Translations under genes and position numbers: made by a program
Notes under the pieces: generated by a model
Seen by the model: only the letters and a program-made list of their open reading frames with translations
Told to the model about the DNA's origin: nothing
The model's database searches: none
Source of the DNA: DASVTR01 sp036387475
Lineage (GTDB): Bacteria > Acidobacteriota > Blastocatellia > Pyrinomonadales > Pyrinomonadaceae
Direction: 5' to 3'
DNA: 64,000 bases
Assembly (NCBI GenBank): GCA_036387475.1
Contig: DASVTR010000012.1
Span: forward strand, 310,001-374,000
In this document: one piece after another, positions 59,913 to 64,000 of the stretch
Layout: each line of letters opens with the position of its first letter
How positions within the stretch are numbered: position 1 is the first letter of the stretch

Positions 59913-61028
59913 CTACGAATCAGCAATCGCCGCGAGATAAATCTGCTCTGTCTCCGCGACCATGCGTTCGAGGCTGAAGCGTTCAAGCACAGCCGCAAGG
60001 GCCAGACTGCTCAAACGATTTCTCTCCTCAGTATTCGACAGCAACTCGACGACGCTGGCCGCCAATTCTTCTACATCGCCGATAGAGACGAGCTTCCCGG
60101 TCACATCATCTTCGATAATCGAGCGTGCGCCTTCGGTCGCGGTGGCGACAACAGCGACGCCGCTCGCCATCGCTTCGACCATCGCCAGTCCGAAAGATTC
60201 AGTGCGTGATGCTGAAACGAAAACGTCAAGCGCCTTGACGAGCGGCGAGACATCATCAATCCAGCCCAACAGATGCACGTGCCCGCTTAAGTTCAATTCA
60301 ATAATGAGACGCTCAAGCGCTGCGCTCTGCTCACCGCTCTGCGAAGAATCTGCGCCCGCGATGATGAATTCCGCTTCCTCAAACTGCGCTGCGATGATGG
60401 CGGCGGCGCGCAGGAATTCTTCCTGGCCTTTCAAACGGTTAATCTCGCCGAGTGTCCCGACGAGCAATCGTCGCTCGTCTATCTGCAATCTATGACACAC
60501 GCTCGCGCGGGCTGCATCGCGTCTCATCGCATCAAACTTTTCCAGATCAATGCCGTTCGGGACGACGCTGATTTTTCGCGAGGGAAAGATTTTCTGTTTG
60601 TTGAGGGAGCGCGCGACCGGCTCGGAGACGGCGATGACGCGTGCAGCATGAGAAAGCGTCAGAGCGTGAATCTTCTTTAAGGGAAACAGAACGTGGCGCG
60701 TGATAATCAGTCGCGCGTTGCGGTAGCGCCTGGTCGCCAGCGCCGCCAGCGGATAATCTCGCGCCATGTGCGCGTGAACAATCTCTATGCGCCGCTCGCG
60801 CAGGATGCGCGTTAGCTCCATCGCGCTTCGGATGTCGAGCGCATTGCGCAGCGGAAGCCGGATGAGGTTTTGTGCAGGAAGCGCGGCGAGTTGTTCGGAA
60901 AGCAGCGAGCCTGGGCGCAACGCGACGTGAACGTCATGACCGCGCCCGGCCAACGCCAGCGCCAGATCAACCAGATGCCTCTCGCCGCCGCCGAGCGCAC
61001 GCGCCGAGCTAATGTGCAGGATTCTCAA
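59913..61028 (-). CDS. GT4-type glycosyltransferase
   Basis: 371 residues. RILHISSARALGGGERHLVDLALALAGRGHDV is the N-terminal GT-B motif and the C-terminal half has VSASRTESFGLAMVEAMASGVAVVATATEGARSIIEDDVTGKLV, the E-x7-E signature. It transfers a sugar from a nucleotide donor. The TTG at 61028 was chosen because it begins the canonical RILH strand; an upstream TTG lies inside a repeat. Confidence 0.9.
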   Translation of the reverse strand: MRILHISSARALGGGERHLVDLALALAGRGHDVHVALRPGSLLSEQLAALPAQNLIRLPLRNALDIRSAMELTRILRERRIEIVHAHMARDYPLAALATRRYRNARLIITRHVLFPLKKIHALTLSHAARVIAVSEPVARSLNKQKIFPSRKISVVPNGIDLEKFDAMRRDAARASVCHRLQIDERRLLVGTLGEINRLKGQEEFLRAAAIIAAQFEEAEFIIAGADSSQSGEQSAALERLIIELNLSGHVHLLGWIDDVSPLVKALDVFVSASRTESFGLAMVEAMASGVAVVATATEGARSIIEDDVTGKLVSIGDVEELAASVVELLSNTEERNRLSSLALAAVLERFSLERMVAETEQIYLAAIADS

Positions 61029-61035
61029 AGAAGTA

Positions 61036-61138
61036 AAGACAGTCGAAAGTCGAAAGTCCAATATCCAAAGTTAAGGCATCACGTTTCGACATTGAACATC
61101 GGACTTTTGAACTTTCGACATTGAATAGTTCACTTTTG
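61036..61138. repeat. Heptad-type intergenic inverted repeat K
   Basis: Left arm 61036-61075 and right arm 61086-61138, with units GTCGAAA and GTCCAAT. It fills the space between the HAD gene stop (in the right arm) and the glycosyltransferase start. Confidence 0.8.
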
Positions 61139-61798
61139 AGAGATGATTGATTCTTCGTAACGGGCCAGCAAATCCGACGGGTCGTGGTAAATCGCCATGC
61201 AGCCAGCCGCGTCGAGTTCGGATTCGGGAAAACCGCCGCAGAGCACGCCGATGGTACGCAGGCGTATTTTCCCGGCAGCCTCCGCGTCGTAAGGCGTATC
61301 GCCGACAACAACCACTTCCGTATTCTCAATGTCGCCCAACTGTTTGAGCGCCGCCTTGAAGATGTCCGGGTGCGGCTTGGACTTATCAGCATCGTCGGCA
61401 GAAGTTTCTGCTTCAACAAGGTCTCCGATCTGCGCGATTTTTTTGTAAGTCTCAAGCTCATCTTCTTTGGCTGAAGAAGCCAACGCGATGCGCTTGCCGT
61501 TCGCTTTGATTTTAAGGAACAATTCACGCACGTCTGGGAAGGCGCGCACACGCGGCAGGTAATCGCGCTTGTAAATCTTGCTGCGATACTCTTCCATCTC
61601 TTTGCCGAACTCATCCAGTTCTTCCTGCGAAAAGAAGACAGGCATTAGTTGGTCGCCGCCCTTGCCGATCTGATGCCGCACCTGCTGATAAGGAATGTCT
61701 TTGCCGTACTGCTTAAAAGTCTCTTTCCAAGCCTGCGCATGTAAATCAACGGAATCGACGAGCGTTCCGTCAATATCGAAAATCACCGCCTTAATCAT
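61130..61798 (-). CDS. HAD-superfamily phosphatase (beta-phosphoglucomutase-like)
   Basis: 222 residues. DIDGTLVDS holds the nucleophile and acid Asp pair, ALASSAKE is motif II, the Lys in KSKPHPDIF is motif III and VVVGDTPYDAEAA motif IV; the cap is the helical type 1. Substrate is probably a phosphosugar or similar. The ATG at 61798 directly begins the IKAVIFDIDGT strand. Precedes the GT4 gene in the same direction. Confidence 0.9.
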   Translation of the reverse strand: MIKAVIFDIDGTLVDSVDLHAQAWKETFKQYGKDIPYQQVRHQIGKGGDQLMPVFFSQEELDEFGKEMEEYRSKIYKRDYLPRVRAFPDVRELFLKIKANGKRIALASSAKEDELETYKKIAQIGDLVEAETSADDADKSKPHPDIFKAALKQLGDIENTEVVVVGDTPYDAEAAGKIRLRTIGVLCGGFPESELDAAGCMAIYHDPSDLLARYEESIISQK

Positions 61799-62183
61799 TA
61801 AGCCGTCCCCCGAAAAATTGTGTTGGAAGTACATTACAACACCTCGCTCTTATTGTCTCTCGTGAATCGGCAACGATGAAAAAGATAGAGGCGGTCGTCT
61901 CTTCGTGCTCGATGATTCAAAGAGACTGTTTCAATCAGAGTCGGTAAACGGACAAGCGATGTGCTCATCCTGCCTTGCTTTGATGCACGAACGAAAGGCG
62001 GACTTGATTTGACGGCGGGAGAAGGTTGACAGCAGATACGCCGCTGTCTCAACATATAAGCGATTCCCCCTCAATCGAGCAGACCAGGGCTGCGCATGCG
62101 TGGCCTAAAGATTGCTGTCTATTAAGGGCGTGCAATCCCCCTCTGCTTTCACCGTATTTGAAAATCGAAGGAGCAAGACTGTT
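61799..62183. other. Non-coding gap
   Basis: About 385 nt with no supported gene. A hairpin of the form GTTGACAGC...GCTGTCTCAAC lies at about 62025-62053. The 3' end should carry the promoter and ribosome-binding site (AAGGAG) of the next gene. Confidence 0.4.
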
Positions 62184-62690
62184 ATGGCAAAGGCGACATT
62201 AGTGACCGGACTTTTTAAGACGCGCGTGGCGGCGGAAGCAGCCGTTGACGCGATCATCAAACGCGGCTACACGCGCGACGACATCAGCGTCTTGATGTCT
62301 GACGCCACCAAGAGCAAAGAATTCGCGGTCGAAACGGGAACTCATGCGGCAGATGGCGCGGGCATCGGCGCAGGCATCGGCGGCGCGGTCGGCGCTGTGC
62401 TGGCGGCGATTGCGACGGTCGGCACGACCATAGCCATTCCCGGCCTCGGTTTGTTTGTCGCCGGGCCAATTGCGGCGGCGCTTGCGGGCGCAGGCGCGGG
62501 CGGCGCGACCGGCGGCATCATCGGCGCTCTTATCGGCGCTGGCATCCCTGAACATCGTGCCAAAGTTTATGACGCGGGTCTGCGCGGGGGCGGCATCCTG
62601 TTGGGTGTCGAGGCTAAATCCGACGACGACGCAGACAAGCTGCAACACTTACTGGAAGACATAGGGGCCGAGCACGTTCGTCAGGAATAA
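62184..62690 (+). CDS. Glycine-zipper stress-type protein
   Basis: 168 residues. N-terminal part (LFKTRVAAEAAVDAIIKRGYTRDDISVLMSD) resembles the YflT/GsiB-like heat-stress fold; a long Gly/Ala hydrophobic stretch follows (GAGIGAGIGGAVGAVLAAIATVGT, and AALAGAGAGGATGGIIGALIGAG), then a second fold half (GGGILLGVEAKSDDDADKLQHLLEDIGA). The hydrophobic part may insert in a membrane as a glycine zipper. Confidence 0.7.
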   Translation: MAKATLVTGLFKTRVAAEAAVDAIIKRGYTRDDISVLMSDATKSKEFAVETGTHAADGAGIGAGIGGAVGAVLAAIATVGTTIAIPGLGLFVAGPIAAALAGAGAGGATGGIIGALIGAGIPEHRAKVYDAGLRGGGILLGVEAKSDDDADKLQHLLEDIGAEHVRQE

Positions 62691-62848
62691 AACTGCGACT
62701 TGCGGCATCAGGGATGAAGACAAGGGGAGATCGAAGAGTCGTAGAGCCACGCGAGACTTGAGCACAGAGGCGGGTCGGCGCGCCGCTCGCGTTCGCGCGC
62801 ACGATGGGCTGAGAATTATTCGGCTCGGAGCAGAGGGAGAAAACGTTT

Positions 62849-63919
62849 ATGCACATCGTAGAAAAACGCATGGAGATTAGAGCGCCTGTCGAGCGTGTCT
62901 TTGATCTCTTCAGCGACTTCGAGAGCTTTCCACGCTGGATGAAGAACATCAAAGAGGTGCGCTACACGGGGCGGCGTTATACGAGGTGGGCGGCGGAAGC
63001 GCCGCTCGGAACAGAAGTCGAGTGGGAAGCGGAGACGACCCATTTCGAGCCGGATCATCGTATCGCTTGGCGCTCCGTGCGCGGCGACGTGGACACGGAG
63101 GGCGAAGTCGTCTTTGAAGAGACGAGGCGCGGCACAACACTCATGCGCGTTGTGCTTGGATACGCGCTGCCCGCCGGACGCCTCGGCGAGATGGTCGCGC
63201 GACTCTTCGGTAAAGACCCGGAGCGGCAATTGGAAGATGACCTGGAGCGCTTTGCAGCGGTCGCCGAGGGACGCCGCAGAAGCGCAAGACGCGATGAAAT
63301 GGAGCGCGAGAGAAAGGAGCGCCCACGGCGGGCAGCGCGCGACGAAAGCCACATTGGCCCACGCGAGAGAAGGCCGCGAGACGCTGAAGATGATGAGCAG
63401 AAGGCGCGCTTTGCAGAGCGCCGCGATTATCCCGTGCGTGAGAGGCGTGCGCGGGATTATTACGCAGACGATAATCAGCGGAGCAGCTACAGGGAAGAGC
63501 CGCCGCAGCGTGAGCGCGAATCGCGCGCAAGGTTTGAAGAAGCTCTCAGGGATGCGCGGCGCAGCCAGTTAGAGGGACAACGCCGCTATGCTGCGGAGCG
63601 AGCGCGGAGCGAGCGAGAGCGCAACGACGAGCCTCGTTATAGGGAAGAGCGTGAAAGTCGGCAGCAATGGGAAGATGACAGACGCGAGCGCAACGAGCGC
63701 CGGGAAGAATCGCGCCGACGCGAGTTGGATACACGTTATGATGAAGAAGATGAGAGTCGTCTACGTCAAAGGCGTCATGCTTTGACGCCGCGTGAAAGGC
63801 AGACGGAGCGAGATCGTGGTCGCGATCCGGATTACGGTTATTCGGAACAGGCGTTTCGGCGCGGCGTGGAAAAATTGATGGACGAGCCGCCGAGCCGCCG
63901 CTGGCGTCGTTGGGAATGA
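62849..63919 (+). CDS. SRPBCC (START-like) protein with long charged tail
   Basis: 356 residues. Residues 1-150 match the coenzyme Q-binding/polyketide-cyclase SRPBCC fold (KRMEIRAPVERVFDLFSDFESFPRWMKNIKEVRY, EWEAETTHFEPDHRIAWRS). The remaining 200 residues are Arg/Glu/Asp/Gln-rich, with no hydrophobic core, probably an extended alternately charged helix or disordered region. A hydrophobic-ligand-binding role is expected for the first domain. A strong terminator follows. Confidence 0.8.
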   Translation: MHIVEKRMEIRAPVERVFDLFSDFESFPRWMKNIKEVRYTGRRYTRWAAEAPLGTEVEWEAETTHFEPDHRIAWRSVRGDVDTEGEVVFEETRRGTTLMRVVLGYALPAGRLGEMVARLFGKDPERQLEDDLERFAAVAEGRRRSARRDEMERERKERPRRAARDESHIGPRERRPRDAEDDEQKARFAERRDYPVRERRARDYYADDNQRSSYREEPPQRERESRARFEEALRDARRSQLEGQRRYAAERARSERERNDEPRYREERESRQQWEDDRRERNERREESRRRELDTRYDEEDESRLRQRRHALTPRERQTERDRGRDPDYGYSEQAFRRGVEKLMDEPPSRRWRRWE

Positions 63920-63946
63920 GCAGCGCTCTGGTATGGCTGTCAGAAG

Positions 63947-63988
63947 AAAAGCCTGCTGCGTGATTTAGAAATCACGCAGCAGGCTTTT
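63947..63988. terminator. Long bidirectional terminator
   Basis: A 20-bp perfect stem (AAAAGCCTGCTGCGTGATTT with its complement) closes on a 2-nt loop and ends in a CTTTT run on both strands. Confidence 0.9.
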
Positions 63989-64000
63989 CCTGTTGCTGGC

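Overview
The window looks like a chromosomal segment of a Gram-negative, GC-moderate bacterium. RND efflux with an outer-membrane TolC-like partner, many lipoproteins, an ECF sigma/anti-sigma pair, Ser/Thr kinase domains and dispersed intergenic hairpin repeats would fit Acidobacteriota (Blastocatellia-like). That taxonomic guess is inference from style of gene content and was not tested.

Layout. 0-3 kb: a FAD oxidoreductase-GNAT fusion, a small acidic protein and a putative 2-oxoglutarate/Fe(II) oxygenase. 3.3-14.5 kb: a dense, mostly overlapping plus-strand gene set (ATP-grasp/PLP-decarboxylase fusion, transglutaminase-like protein, GH1-like glycosidase, coiled-coil protein, MurG-like glycosyltransferase, three radical SAM enzymes), interrupted only by a minus-strand FKBP-TPR gene; it reads as an unrecognised biosynthetic or modification pathway. 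14.5-20.6 kb: a lipoprotein, ZapA with a 6S-RNA-like structure next to it, two paralogous glycine-zipper proteins around an ECF sigma/anti-sigma/Spy-like operon, and further small secreted proteins. 20.7-29.5 kb: a tripartite RND efflux operon with an extra adaptor-like lipoprotein and small membrane proteins.

29.7-35.3 kb holds the most striking single protein: a 1066-residue Ser/Thr kinase - P-loop-like ATPase - TIR fusion. It is followed by genes for a transglutaminase/papain-like protein and a matrixin-type metalloprotease, and by a truncated kinase fragment. 35.46-49.24 kb is an integrative element in the 3' end of tRNA-Ala(GGC): 49-bp direct repeats, an intact tRNA at the right, a partial copy at the left, tandem 11-bp putative integrase arm sites at both ends, a tyrosine integrase, a primase-ATPase replication protein, HTH proteins, an AT-rich restriction cassette, and a secreted-peptide/TPR-regulator pair suggestive of peptide signalling.

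49.3-64 kb returns to ordinary chromosome: fatty-acid/acyl-CoA enzymes with a PilZ protein, thioredoxin reductase, a VapBC-like toxin-antitoxin pair, an HxlR regulator, a GAF-domain histidine kinase followed by a response regulator-GGDEF protein, a GNAT, a Tat-exported protein, a GT4 glycosyltransferase, a HAD phosphatase, a glycine-zipper protein and a SRPBCC protein with a long charged tail. Scattered through the host (not the element) are at least eleven intergenic inverted repeats whose arms are mostly built of degenerate 7-nt units; different sequences share the same architecture.
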